Positions 55,443 through 63,010 of a DNA stretch of 64,000 bases are shown here, in pieces; position 1 is the first letter of the stretch, and each line of letters starts with the position of its first letter. The translations under genes and the position numbers were made by a program. Source of the stretch: an uncultured Prevotellaceae bacterium (GTDB lineage Bacteria > Bacteroidota > Bacteroidia > Bacteroidales > Bacteroidaceae); contig CACYQD010000016.1 in NCBI GenBank assembly GCA_902776475.1, positions 1-64,000 on the forward strand. Reading direction: 5' to 3'. Under the pieces are notes generated by a model. That model did no database searches, was not told where the DNA came from, and worked only from the letters and a program-made list of their open reading frames with translations.

Positions 55443-55898
55443 CTATATCAGTTCAGTCGTGAAGTTCAATGCCTGTATCTCAATGTCCAACTTTCTGAGT
55501 TGGGCAGAATAGTCGTCAACAAGTTTGCCAAGAGACTTCACGTCAATGACCGTGACCATCTTAATCTCCGAACGGGAATAGCGGTCCTGCCCCATAGAAG
55601 CCTTGTCGAAAATGTTGCGCAAGGTATTGATACGCAAAGTGAGTACCTCCTTCTGGGCCATAAGTTGAGTGACGGTCTTTCCATCCGCATTTTTTGTCAG
55701 CATGTTCGTGGTGTTGATACGCCACACCAAATCTTCAAGCTGCTTGAGACAGTTGTCGAGTTCCTTCATCAACTCTTCCGGCTTTTCTGAAGGCTCATCT
55801 CCCTCCTGCACCTTGACATTGTACTGAATACGCTGTCCCAACTGTTGAATGCGTTTCTGAAGGTCCTTCCGGATACTTAATGCTTCTGCCAAATTCAT
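55443..55898 (-). CDS. DIP1984-family (septicolysin-like) protein
   Basis: Encodes 151 aa, the normal length of the family. Features: MNLAEALSIRKDLQKRIQQL, VKVQEGDEPSEKPEELMKEL, LVWRINTTNMLT and QLMAQKEVLTLRINTLRNIF, with long coiled-coil-prone helices throughout. Despite the septicolysin name there is no evidence here that it is a toxin; it has no signal peptide. A consensus promoter lies upstream (56013-56043) with a leader of about 110 nt. Antisense readings over the same bases are shadows. Confidence 0.85.
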   Translation of the reverse strand: MNLAEALSIRKDLQKRIQQLGQRIQYNVKVQEGDEPSEKPEELMKELDNCLKQLEDLVWRINTTNMLTKNADGKTVTQLMAQKEVLTLRINTLRNIFDKASMGQDRYSRSEIKMVTVIDVKSLGKLVDDYSAQLRKLDIEIQALNFTTELI

Positions 55899-56012
55899 GT
55901 TCTTCTATGTTTTTATGGTTATACTTTGTCTTGATCGTAAAAAGGCTGTCTGTACCTATGAACCTGCTTCTTTCTATCAAGGGACAATACAGCAATTCAG
56001 GTATCTCATTGA

Positions 56013-56043
56013 CAAAGATAAAGTATTTTTTTCAATCAACAAA
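56013..56043 (-). promoter_or_regulatory. Consensus promoter of the DIP1984 gene
   Basis: Minus-strand TTTG (56040-56043), exactly 19 bases, TATCTTTG (56013-56020). Ideal elements and spacing. Transcription would begin near 56007, 110 bases before the ATG at 55898. Confidence 0.85.
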
Positions 56044-56093
56044 CTATTTTATACGTATAACTCAACTTTATTAAGTTGAAAGGAGTGGAGGAG

Positions 56094-56132
56094 GTTGGGA
56101 GTTTAGGAGTTTGGGAGTTTGGGAGTTTGGGA
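56094..56132 (+). repeat. 8-base tandem repeat
   Basis: About five units of GTTTGGGA (first ones GTTGGGA and GTTTAGGA), without spacers, in non-coding sequence. Confidence 0.85.
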
Positions 56133-56227
56133 GTGTAGACATTACTCTTGCAAGTCTTAGCCTATACTGACAATGATTAATCGGTTCTATTGGCTTAGTC
56201 GATAGTTCACACACTCTGGATACACAG

Positions 56228-56286
56228 CAAACTTATCCCTCTCCCTTTGGGAGACACAACAAACTTATCCCTCTCCCTTTGGGAGA
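56228..56286 (+). repeat. Direct repeat of 27 bases, period 32, with internal inverted repeat
   Basis: Identical 27-base copies at 56228-56254 and 56260-56286. Each contains CTCTCCC TTT GGGAGA, a potential hairpin with a TTT loop (CCTCTCCC/GGGAGAGG in the second copy). Confidence 0.85.
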
Positions 56287-56294
56287 GGTTAGGT

Positions 56295-56325
56295 GAGGGC
56301 AAAAACAACGCATCCCCCTGATATC
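56295..56325 (+). repeat. 31-base repeat, copy 1 of 2
   Basis: Matches 56463-56493 with a single difference (CAACG against CTACG). The two copies flank the palindrome and the 32-base repeats. Confidence 0.8.
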
Positions 56326-56335
56326 TAAAACCAGT

Positions 56336-56358
56336 AGAGACGTCACATCGTGGCGTCT
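56336..56358. repeat. Dispersed 23-bp palindromic repeat, copy 2
   Basis: Identical to 12181-12203: AGACGTCAC pairs with GTGGCGTCT around ATC. Here it is embedded in the repeat-rich stretch rather than between closely spaced genes. Confidence 0.7.
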
Positions 56359-56399
56359 ACCAAATTAGCAAAGCAAACTTAATAAGTCTGTTTCAGACA

Positions 56400-56463
56400 A
56401 AACGTATCAAATTCCCCGTCCCCCTGATACGAAACGTATCAAATTCCCCGTCCCCCTGATACG
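56400..56463 (+). repeat. Two adjacent identical 32-base units with terminal inverted repeats
   Basis: Copies at 56400-56431 and 56432-56463. Each unit carries CGTATCA near one end and TGATACG at the other, a 7-bp inverted repeat around a C-rich core. Confidence 0.85.
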
Positions 56464-56493
56464 AGGGCAAAAACTACGCATCCCCCTGATATC
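56463..56493 (+). repeat. 31-base repeat, copy 2 of 2
   Basis: Partner of 56295-56325 with one mismatch; both end in CCCCCTGATAT, and the 32-base units end in the similar CCCCCTGATACG. Confidence 0.8.
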
Positions 56494-56592
56494 CAAAAGA
56501 CAATCTGTCATCTGATTAAAGACAATTGTGCTTATTTCAGTTCACCATCACGTTATAAACCATGAAACATCAATATATTGGCAAAAAAAACG

Positions 56593-56600
56593 TAACTTTG
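56593..56600 (+). promoter_or_regulatory. -7 box for the large secreted repeat protein
   Basis: TAACTTTG fits TAnnTTTG and is followed by TAGGC, as is the box at 31443 before the other dockerin-tailed protein gene. It lies 137 bases before the ATG at 56738 and just before an in-frame upstream ATG at 56627. Confidence 0.6.
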
Positions 56601-56737
56601 TAGGCTAAAAGCATCCGTACTTATTTTTGGCTGCTGAGCACCCAACAGCGGAGCATCTCCAACCCAACCGGTTGAAGAAACAGAATAGAAAAACCTTTGC
56701 GACACTGACAACACGTTTCAAACAAGATATTAACAAT

Positions 56738-59700
56738 ATGAGAAAACAAATACTTTTTACACTCACTCTATTGTGTGCAGTTGCACAAGGTGCATGGGCG
56801 CAGTGGACAGGCAGTGGCACCAAGACCGACCCGTACCAAATCAGTTCTGCTGACGACTGGAACACGCTGTGCGCCAAGGTGAACAATAACACCGACACTT
56901 ACAACGGCAAATACTTCAAACTGATGGCCGACATCACGGTTGAAGAAGAATTCTCTACAGCCCCCACCAAGATGGTGGGACGTGGCGAGAACGTGAACTT
57001 CCGCGGCACCTTCGACGGAGGCGGTCACACGCTGACGGTCAACTACACGGACAACAACGAGGAAAACGCTTGCGCCCCGTTCCGCTTTATCAGGAATGCC
57101 ACCATCAAGAACCTGCATGTGGCGGGAAGCATCACCAAGAACCATAAACTGTTTGCCGGCGGCCTCGTGGGCGTGGCTTACGGCACCTGCCACATCAGCA
57201 ACTGTCACTCGAGCGTCGAAATCCATGGCCACGATGGCGACTGCTCCAGCGGCGGCTTTATCGGCGAACTCGGCACCAGCAGTGACCCTGATGACACCTA
57301 CATCGACAACTGCTTCTTTGATGGCAGGCTTGAGGGCACGGGCACACATTCCAATTGCTGGGGTGGTTTCATCGGCTGGGTTGAAGACGAGCCCGATGCC
57401 TACATCACCAACTGCCTGTTCAGTCCGGCATATGTTTACGTCAACGACGAAGGCAACAAGACTTTCGCCCGCGGCGACGACATTCATCTCACCAACTGCT
57501 ACTATAAGCACTTGCTGACGGATGCCCAGGGTGCCACAAAAGCCCGCGACATGGACAACGAGACACTCCGAATGAAACTCGGCGAGGCGTGGGAGGTCTA
57601 CGCCGGCCGGGTGTTGCCCATCATGACTCCTCGTTCCCTCACTGGCGAGGGCACCGAACAGTCGCCTTACCTCATCGCCACCTTCGACGACTGGCACCGA
57701 CTGGCCACCAATGTCGCTTTAGGCGAGAGCTACAACGGCAAGCACTTTCTGATGACACAAAGCATCAGCGTCAGCCGCGTGGTGGGCACACATCCTGACG
57801 AGAATACTTTCAATGCATTCCAAGGCATTTTCGATGGCGGCGGCAACACCCTGACCCTTAACTATACCACCGATAATGAGTTCTGCGGCCCGTTCTGCTA
57901 CACCTATGGTGCCACCATCAAGAACCTGATTACTACCGGCACCATCAATACTTCCAAAAAACATGCCGGCGGTGTGGTGGGACGCAACGGCACCGAACGT
58001 CTCACGCTGGAGAACGTGTCGAGCAGCATGACCATCAACTCCTCCTTCAGAGGCTCTGCTGAGCACGGCGGACTGGTGGGCTATGCCATCAATGCCAAAA
58101 TCATCGGCAGCACCTTCACCGGCACCCTGCTCGGCGAGAACAGCACCGGCTGCGGTGGACTGATAGGATGGAAGACGAATACCGACAATTCAACTGTCAA
58201 CATCACCGGCTGCCTCTTTGCTCCCACCAGTGTCACGGTAGGCACAGCCAATGCCTACAGCTTGGCGAGGAACTCAAGCGGCGGCGTGGTCAACATCACC
58301 AACAGCTACTACACCCAGCCCCTCGGCACCTCGCAGGGCAAGCAGGCCCGTAGCATCATCGCAGGGCAGTATGTCACGATGCAGAACGCTGGCACCGCCA
58401 CCGAATACGCCGTCAGCGGCATCACTGCTTACGGTGTCGGCATCAAGCACAACGACGTGCTCTATGCCGGCGTGGGCGATGCCGTGAGCCTCAACCTCGG
58501 CTGCACATTTACCGAAGGCGTTGAAGGCGAAGGCTTCCGTGTCAGTGCCGGTACCCTATCGGGCGACGAGAACCCCTACACACTCACCATGTCCAATGAA
58601 GATGTGCTGGTATCTGCCAACATCGATATCACCCCGTGGGAGGGCAACGGCACCGAAGCATCGCCATACCTCATCAGCTACACCAGCCAATGGGAACTGC
58701 TGGCAGACAAAGTAGCTGTGGGCACCGACTACAGCGGCAAGCACTTCCAGCTGGCCAGTGATATCACCATCACCCGCATGGTGGGCATCGATGGGCAACA
58801 TGCCTTCAATGGCATCTTCGACGGCGATGGACACACGCTCACCCTCAACTATAGCGCGACAGCCGACTATGCTGCACCCTTCCGCTTCGTCAATGGCGCC
58901 ACCATCCACAACCTCACCGTCGCCGGCACCATCGCGACCTCGAAGAAGTTCGCTGCAGGCCTCATCGGTCAGGCCGCCGGAATAGTCGCCATCGACCACT
59001 GCCGCAGCCGCGTCACCATCAACAGCTCAATTGCTGGCGACGGCACCCATGGCGGCTTCGTAGGCATCATGCAGTCTGGCGAAACCACCATCAGCGGCAG
59101 CCTCTTCGATGGTCGTCTGCTCGGCGTGCTAACCGACAGCAACGGTGGCTTCGTGGGCTGGGCGGCCAATGGCGACAGCCTGCGCATCGAGAACAGCATC
59201 TTCGATTCTTCGGAGGTCACTATGGTTGGAGACAAGACTTTCGCCCGTTGCGACTACAATGAGCATCCCACCATCACCAACAGCTTCTACACCCAGACCT
59301 TCGGCGGTGTACAGGGCAAGAGAATCTATAAGACCCAGCAGGAAGTCGCCGACAATGGACTCTACTACGAGCTACCAGCCTTCGACAATACCTACTACGG
59401 CAAGATCATCGTCACCATGCAGGTATCCTTCGACCAGACTGACGAGGAAGTCAAGCCCGTGCCGACCATCATGACCGAGGAAGGCATCCTCATCCCTGAT
59501 GAGGGCATTTACGACCTCGATTGCCGCGAAGACGAAGTGACAGGCAAGTACACCGTCACCATCACCGCTGTTCCCGACGTTTCGTTCTCCATTCCCAATG
59601 CCCGGCTCGTCGGCAGCAAGACGTTTGAATACAGCGCTGTCAGCATGTATGCACCGAAGAACCTCACTTCCACCGCCACCTGCACCACCGCCACCGTCAG

Positions 59701-61276
59701 CTGGACGGGTGCCGCCGAGAGCTATAAGGTGCGCTACAGGCCCACAACCCTCAACACCGTCTATTTCGCCGGTTTCGAAAACGGATTGCCCGACGGCTGG
59801 ACAACCATCGATGCCGACGGCGACGGCAACTGCTGGGATGCCACGGGCGACATACCCGACTATGCCCACGGCGGCGCAGCCTTTATGTCGTCGGCAAGCT
59901 ATCACAATGATAAAGGCGTGCTCACCCCCGACAACTGGCTCGTCTCGTCACGACTGCCGCTCAACGGCATGCTGAAGGTGTGGATGAAAGGACAGGATCC
60001 CAACGATTTCCTGGAGCACGTCGCCATCTATGTCTCCACCACCGGAAACGAAGTGTCTGACTTCACCGACATCATATTGCCAGAGACCGTCGTCACCAAC
60101 GAGTACGTTGAATACATCGTCAATCTGAGCCAGTATGGCGGCGAACAGGGCTACATCGCCATCCGCCACTTCAACTGCTCCGACCAGTACCGTCTCGATG
60201 TCGACGACTTCGGCCTCTACGATGCCAGTTCGCCCTCCGACGAATGGCAGGAGATGGAAGTCACCGGCACCACTGCCGTCATCACCGACCTCCTTCCCGG
60301 CACCTACTATGCTTACCAGGTGGTGGGCATCGTCGACGCCGACAGCTATCCCTCTGCCGTCGCCGTCCTGCAGACTGTAGAGGAAAAGCCCCAGGTGACC
60401 CATGTCAGCGTGGCACCGGCAGCGACCTCTGCCAAGGTGAACTGGGAGGGCTATGGCCGCAGCTACAACGTGCGCTATGCCGTCGACATGGCCACCGAGA
60501 ATACGGCCAAGGTGACGCTCACCGCAGGCGATGTGTGGGAAGATGACTCGGGCTACCAGATGCTGCTCGATCAGGATGCCAACACCTTCGGACGCATCAT
60601 ACCGGCTATCGGGCCGCTGACCGACCCTGGCGATGCTTCGGCCGACGACTATGCAGAATTTGAATACAAGATTCCCGAATATGCCGATGGCGAACTGACG
60701 ACCCAGAATGTCGTCTTCAACAAGAGCGTCTCCATCGATATTCCTGCCGGCACCTACGACTGGTGCATCACCAATCCCTCACCCGCCATCGAAATGATAT
60801 TCATTGCCTCTGCCCACGGCAACATCGGTGGACGAAAGGACAACTACGTCTTCGAGGCAGGCAAACACTACGAGTTCAAAGTCAGCCTCGATGGCGACTA
60901 CGACCGCGTGGATGTCGTGATATCGCCCATGTATGGCGAATGGGAGCAGGTGACAGTAGATAACGGTGATCTCACTACCCTTCTCTCCGGACTGACCAAG
61001 GGCACCAAGTATGTGGTACAGGTACAGGCCGTGCTGGCTAACGGCAAGACTTCCGAGTGGAGCCCAGTAGTGAAATTCACCACCCTTGAAAAACTTGGCG
61101 ATGTGAATGCTGACGGGGCAATCAACGTAACCGACTTGATGCTGTTGGCCAACCATATCCTGGGCCATGCCAATGAGATTTTCATTGAGGAGAATGCCGA
61201 TATCAACCGCGATGAAAAAATCACCGTGACCGACGTGATGAAACTGGTGGACATGATTTTCAATGACATCCAGTAA
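56738..61276 (+). CDS. Large secreted protein: three beta-helix repeats, adhesin-type domain, dockerin-like tail
   Basis: Encodes 1512 aa from ATG 56738, which gives a clean signal peptide (LFTLTLLCAVAQGAWAQ); the in-frame ATG at 56627 adds 37 non-hydrophobic residues. Three long repeats start near residues 23, 303 and 635, each opening with G-x-G-T-x-x-x-P-Y-x-I and containing FDGGGHTLTLNY-like and ATIKNL units of GLUG/beta-helix type. Residues about 970-1165 include a fibronectin-like start and a cleaved-adhesin/choice-of-anchor J jelly-roll (VYFAGFENGLPDGWTTIDAD). More Ig/FN3-like sequence follows, and residues about 1453-1510 are two dockerin-like EF-hands (DVNADGAINVTDLMLLANHI). No enzyme active site recognised; likely a surface or matrix protein. 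Confidence 0.85.
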   Translation: MRKQILFTLTLLCAVAQGAWAQWTGSGTKTDPYQISSADDWNTLCAKVNNNTDTYNGKYFKLMADITVEEEFSTAPTKMVGRGENVNFRGTFDGGGHTLTVNYTDNNEENACAPFRFIRNATIKNLHVAGSITKNHKLFAGGLVGVAYGTCHISNCHSSVEIHGHDGDCSSGGFIGELGTSSDPDDTYIDNCFFDGRLEGTGTHSNCWGGFIGWVEDEPDAYITNCLFSPAYVYVNDEGNKTFARGDDIHLTNCYYKHLLTDAQGATKARDMDNETLRMKLGEAWEVYAGRVLPIMTPRSLTGEGTEQSPYLIATFDDWHRLATNVALGESYNGKHFLMTQSISVSRVVGTHPDENTFNAFQGIFDGGGNTLTLNYTTDNEFCGPFCYTYGATIKNLITTGTINTSKKHAGGVVGRNGTERLTLENVSSSMTINSSFRGSAEHGGLVGYAINAKIIGSTFTGTLLGENSTGCGGLIGWKTNTDNSTVNITGCLFAPTSVTVGTANAYSLARNSSGGVVNITNSYYTQPLGTSQGKQARSIIAGQYVTMQNAGTATEYAVSGITAYGVGIKHNDVLYAGVGDAVSLNLGCTFTEGVEGEGFRVSAGTLSGDENPYTLTMSNEDVLVSANIDITPWEGNGTEASPYLISYTSQWELLADKVAVGTDYSGKHFQLASDITITRMVGIDGQHAFNGIFDGDGHTLTLNYSATADYAAPFRFVNGATIHNLTVAGTIATSKKFAAGLIGQAAGIVAIDHCRSRVTINSSIAGDGTHGGFVGIMQSGETTISGSLFDGRLLGVLTDSNGGFVGWAANGDSLRIENSIFDSSEVTMVGDKTFARCDYNEHPTITNSFYTQTFGGVQGKRIYKTQQEVADNGLYYELPAFDNTYYGKIIVTMQVSFDQTDEEVKPVPTIMTEEGILIPDEGIYDLDCREDEVTGKYTVTITAVPDVSFSIPNARLVGSKTFEYSAVSMYAPKNLTSTATCTTATVSWTGAAESYKVRYRPTTLNTVYFAGFENGLPDGWTTIDADGDGNCWDATGDIPDYAHGGAAFMSSASYHNDKGVLTPDNWLVSSRLPLNGMLKVWMKGQDPNDFLEHVAIYVSTTGNEVSDFTDIILPETVVTNEYVEYIVNLSQYGGEQGYIAIRHFNCSDQYRLDVDDFGLYDASSPSDEWQEMEVTGTTAVITDLLPGTYYAYQVVGIVDADSYPSAVAVLQTVEEKPQVTHVSVAPAATSAKVNWEGYGRSYNVRYAVDMATENTAKVTLTAGDVWEDDSGYQMLLDQDANTFGRIIPAIGPLTDPGDASADDYAEFEYKIPEYADGELTTQNVVFNKSVSIDIPAGTYDWCITNPSPAIEMIFIASAHGNIGGRKDNYVFEAGKHYEFKVSLDGDYDRVDVVISPMYGEWEQVTVDNGDLTTLLSGLTKGTKYVVQVQAVLANGKTSEWSPVVKFTTLEKLGDVNADGAINVTDLMLLANHILGHANEIFIEENADINRDEKITVTDVMKLVDMIFNDIQ

Positions 61277-61348
61277 TCCTTCAATGTGGTGACCGACCTC
61301 GGCGATGATACCATTGGCTATGGCGGCGGTGGCAACAGCCCGGCCTTA

Positions 61349-61759
61349 TCATGCAGTTTCTGCTATGATGTGATTTCTCTGTAAATGCAGAATATCGTGT
61401 ATATTGCTGATGATGCTCATCATGCCGAGGCTCATCAACAAAGCAAGGAGGGTGGTTAGAATGATGCGGGAGTTCTCGGCAAGCCATACGAGTATGCCCG
61501 ACTGCACATGAACGGTGAACAGGGGCATGTCGGCTGGCATGGAAAGAACAAATGCCAGGGTGACGGCCCCGCTGACTACGCCTACGATAAAAGCAACGAC
61601 CATAGCCATCTTATAACGCCGGATAGTTGCCTCCTGATGCTGACGGACGTATTCTACCGCATCGAGCCGACGGTTGAGTGCGGACATAAAGTCGGCTTTG
61701 TCGTCGAAATGTGGTTTCTGGGCGAGGAAGAGATCCTCAAGTGCTTTGTCTTTGCTCAT
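61349..61759 (-). CDS. Small membrane protein downstream of an ECF sigma factor (putative anti-sigma)
   Basis: Encodes 136 aa. The N-terminal 45 residues are cytoplasmic and charged (LEDLFLAQKPHFDDKADFMSALNRRLDAVEYV), followed by two membrane helices (about 50-72 and 92-118). Gene order sigma then small membrane protein with a cytoplasmic N-terminus is the usual arrangement for an anti-sigma factor, and the start overlaps the sigma gene stop (ATGA). No zinc-binding ZAS motif is present, so the role is inferred from context only. Confidence 0.7.
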   Translation of the reverse strand: MSKDKALEDLFLAQKPHFDDKADFMSALNRRLDAVEYVRQHQEATIRRYKMAMVVAFIVGVVSGAVTLAFVLSMPADMPLFTVHVQSGILVWLAENSRIILTTLLALLMSLGMMSIISNIHDILHLQRNHIIAETA

Positions 61760-62232
61760 AACTTCAGTCTTGCTTTAAGTTTGTCACGGCCCCGCGAGAG
61801 TTGTTTCTTCACAGCATCCTCCGAGGTGTCGGTGATGGCAGCTATCTCCTTGATGTCGTAGCCGTTCAGGTAATAAAGGGTGATGGCCGAGCGCTCCTTT
61901 GGCGGCAAGGTACGCAGGGCAAGATAGAGGCTCTGGTGCTCAAAACTGCTCTCTGCCGATTGGCTGCTGATGACCGTGCGTGCTTCATCGAGCGTGTCCA
62001 TCGTCCGACAACTCGCCTTGTGGTTGAGGAACGTGTTGTAGGCAATCTTGAAAAGCCAAGAACGGAACCGTCCCTTTTCCTGATAGCCCGCCGATGAGAG
62101 GTAAGCCTTCACCAGCGAGTCCTGCGCCAGATCGTCGGCATCGCTCTTCTTGCCACAGCAGAGGGCGAGCAAGAAGCCTCGAAGGGCCTCCTGCTCACGC
62201 TCTACCAGGGCTATGAATACGCTGCGTGTCAC
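61756..62232 (-). CDS. ECF-type RNA polymerase sigma factor
   Basis: Encodes 158 aa. Region 2 is visible as LCCGKKSDADDLAQDSLVKAY and RFRSWLFKIAYNTFLNHK; region 4 as LRTLPPKERSAITLYYLNGYDIKEIAAITDTSEDAVKKQLSRGRDKLK, a helix-turn-helix for the -35 element. There is no region 1 or 3, as in ECF factors. It is the middle gene of three that overlap by 4 bases each, between a DUF6249 membrane protein and a putative anti-sigma protein. The controlled genes are unknown. Confidence 0.92.
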   Translation of the reverse strand: MTRSVFIALVEREQEALRGFLLALCCGKKSDADDLAQDSLVKAYLSSAGYQEKGRFRSWLFKIAYNTFLNHKASCRTMDTLDEARTVISSQSAESSFEHQSLYLALRTLPPKERSAITLYYLNGYDIKEIAAITDTSEDAVKKQLSRGRDKLKARLKL

Positions 62233-62690
62233 TTGCTGTTGGCTTGTGCTGTCAGTAGTTGTTCTTCTGCCTCAATCTCCTTGGCGAGCATTTTCTTGCC
62301 CATGTAATAACTGATGAGGAAGGCGATGCCGATGGCCAGCATGACAAAACCAAAGCATGAAGCTGTCATGATGTCGTCAGGATTGTATCCACCAACAAGA
62401 CCCATGTAGGTACCTATTCCTATTAATACAAGCCCTAACAGCGCAGTGATGCATCCCCACAGCAGTTTGGTGAGCAACTTCTCCTTCAGCAGCTTTTTCT
62501 TGGGGGATATCTTCTTCATCAGTTCTTCGATATCCATTTCCGGATTCTTCTCAATGGCCGCCAGTATAATTTCAGTACGCTTGTTGGTATCATTCATCTT
62601 CTTACGGATACCAAACCAGGCGAGCAGGATGGGAAGCACGCATCCACAGGCGATGGGTACTAAAATCGGGACTAAATCTATTAAGTTCAT
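62229..62690 (-). CDS. DUF6249 membrane protein
   Basis: Encodes 153 aa. Three membrane segments: residues about 5-27 (VPILVPIACGCVLPILLAWF), 76-100 and 108-130. Between them lies a charged segment with MDIEELMKKISPKKKLLKEK. This matches DUF6249, which is commonly encoded next to ECF sigma factors in Bacteroidota. It heads the operon and overlaps the sigma gene by 4 bases. Its promoter was not found: the 140 bases upstream contain the tRNA terminator but no TAnnTTTG on this strand. Confidence 0.8.
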   Translation of the reverse strand: MNLIDLVPILVPIACGCVLPILLAWFGIRKKMNDTNKRTEIILAAIEKNPEMDIEELMKKISPKKKLLKEKLLTKLLWGCITALLGLVLIGIGTYMGLVGGYNPDDIMTASCFGFVMLAIGIAFLISYYMGKKMLAKEIEAEEQLLTAQANSK

Positions 62691-62780
62691 AATACTTTTT
62701 GTTTTTATTGTTAAACTTTTGTTTTCTTGAACCGATTCATATACATAACAGTCGGGGAAAGCAAAAGGTGACGTCGGACA

Positions 62781-62827
62781 GAAAAAAGTCGCTATAGCAA
62801 TCCAAATTCAGATTATTATAGCGACTT
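62781..62827 (-). terminator. Intrinsic terminator of tRNA-Ser
   Basis: AAGTCGCTATA (62786-62796) pairs perfectly with TATAGCGACTT (62817-62827), an 11-bp stem with a 20-nt loop; on the minus strand it is followed by TTTTTC. It begins 7 bases after the tRNA 3' end. Confidence 0.8.
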
Positions 62828-62833
62828 ATCTGC

Positions 62834-62920
62834 GGAGAGAGGGGGATTCGAACCCCCGAACCAGTTTCGCCGGTTACACGCTTTCCAGGCGTGCCTCTTC
62901 AGCCACTCGAGCATCTCTCC
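62834..62920 (-). tRNA. tRNA-Ser, anticodon GGA
   Basis: 87 nt. The acceptor stem GGAGAGA pairs with TCTCTCC, the T-arm has GGTTCGAATCCC, and the anticodon arm reads GCCTGGAAAGC with anticodon GGA, reading UCC and UCU. The long variable arm of a class II tRNA (about TGTAACCGGCGAAACTGGTTC) supports serine. No CCA is encoded. Own promoter at 62945-62952 and own terminator at 62781-62827. Confidence 0.96.
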
Positions 62921-62944
62921 AGGGTTGAACCGTGATTCGGAGTG

Positions 62945-62952
62945 CAAAATTA
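62945..62952 (-). promoter_or_regulatory. -7 box of the tRNA-Ser gene
   Basis: Minus-strand TAATTTTG, 25 bases before the mature tRNA 5' end, as expected for a short tRNA leader. Confidence 0.7.
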
Positions 62953-63010
62953 GACATTTTTCATTGAAAAGACGAATGTTTTGCTTGTTTTTTTCAGATG
63001 AGGTGCAAAT

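Larger units (their letters stand above)
55899..56737. other. Repeat-dense non-coding stretch
   Basis: About 840 bases without a credible gene. From left: the DIP1984 leader and promoter, a TCAACTT/AAGTTGA hairpin (56062-56079), an 8-base tandem repeat (56094-56132), paired 27-base repeats (56228-56286), flanking 31-base repeats (56295-56325 and 56463-56493), the second copy of the 23-bp palindrome (56336-56358), two adjacent 32-base repeats (56400-56463) and the promoter of the large secreted protein (56593-56600). Confidence 0.8.

Noticed and set aside
56228-56493. CRISPR-like array
   Set aside because: Periods of 32 bases look suggestive, but the copies are adjacent without unique spacers, only two per type, and no cas genes are present.
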